This document shows, one piece after another, positions 47,717 through 47,881 of a stretch of 47,881 bases of DNA (positions within the stretch are counted from its first letter, which is position 1; every line of letters begins with the position of its first letter). This DNA is from Candidatus Aenigmatarchaeota archaeon (GTDB taxonomy: Archaea; Aenigmatarchaeota; Aenigmatarchaeia; CG10238-14; SpSt-28). The notes beneath the pieces are model-generated. The model saw only the letters and a list, made by a program, of their open reading frames with translations. It was not told the DNA's origin and did not search any database. A program made the translations under genes and the position numbers. Location: the NCBI GenBank assembly GCA_025057985.1, contig JANXEV010000005.1, positions 1 through 47,881 on the forward strand, read 5' to 3'.

Positions 47717-47881
47717 GTTTAAGGAGAACTAGAGAGTATGGAAGTTTAACAATACTCGGCATTTTGTCACTGAAGGGGTAGAATTTCTCGGTTTAAGGAG
47801 AACTAGAGAGTATGGAAGCCCTCGGATAAAATTTTTCCGAGCTACTTGAGAGCCATCCGAGTTTAAGGAGAACTAGAGAGT
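47717..47881 (+). CRISPR. CRISPR array start: two full and one truncated repeat, repeat GTTTAAGGAGAACTAGAGAGTATGGAAG; continues past the window
   Basis: Repeats at 47717-47744, 47791-47818, 47861-47881+; spacers of 46 and 42 nt. Confidence 0.95.

Overview
AT-rich archaeal chromosome segment. The information-processing genes point to a DPANN-like genome: archaeal ribosomal proteins, GINS, a fused PriS/PriL-type primase, archaeal PheRS and TrpRS, Cdc48 and SMC. I recognise four tRNA genes (Ser-GGA and Trp-CCA with apparent introns, Pro-TGG, Val-CAC). There is a complete AMP/RuBisCO nucleoside pathway cluster (AMP phosphorylase, form III RuBisCO, ribose-1,5-bisphosphate isomerase) with an embedded Cys-rich membrane-anchored protein. 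Two ribosomal protein clusters are present. A radical-SAM protein resembling tetraether synthase (Tes/MJ0619-like) sits behind two small unknown ORFs. At the right edge is a type III-A CRISPR-Cas operon (cas10/csm1-csm2-csm3-csm4-csm5-cas6) and the start of a CRISPR array (28-bp repeats, 42-46-nt spacers). The most unusual structures are: a 34-bp near-perfect palindrome with back-to-back TATA boxes plus a second perfect inverted repeat between the cas operon and the array; three in-frame tandem duplications in csm2/csm3; an 853-aa unknown protein with its own palindrome and TATA promoter; the Tes-like three-gene unit; and an unannotated 59-aa ORF between uL5 and uS14. All family calls are by eye from motifs; no database search was possible.
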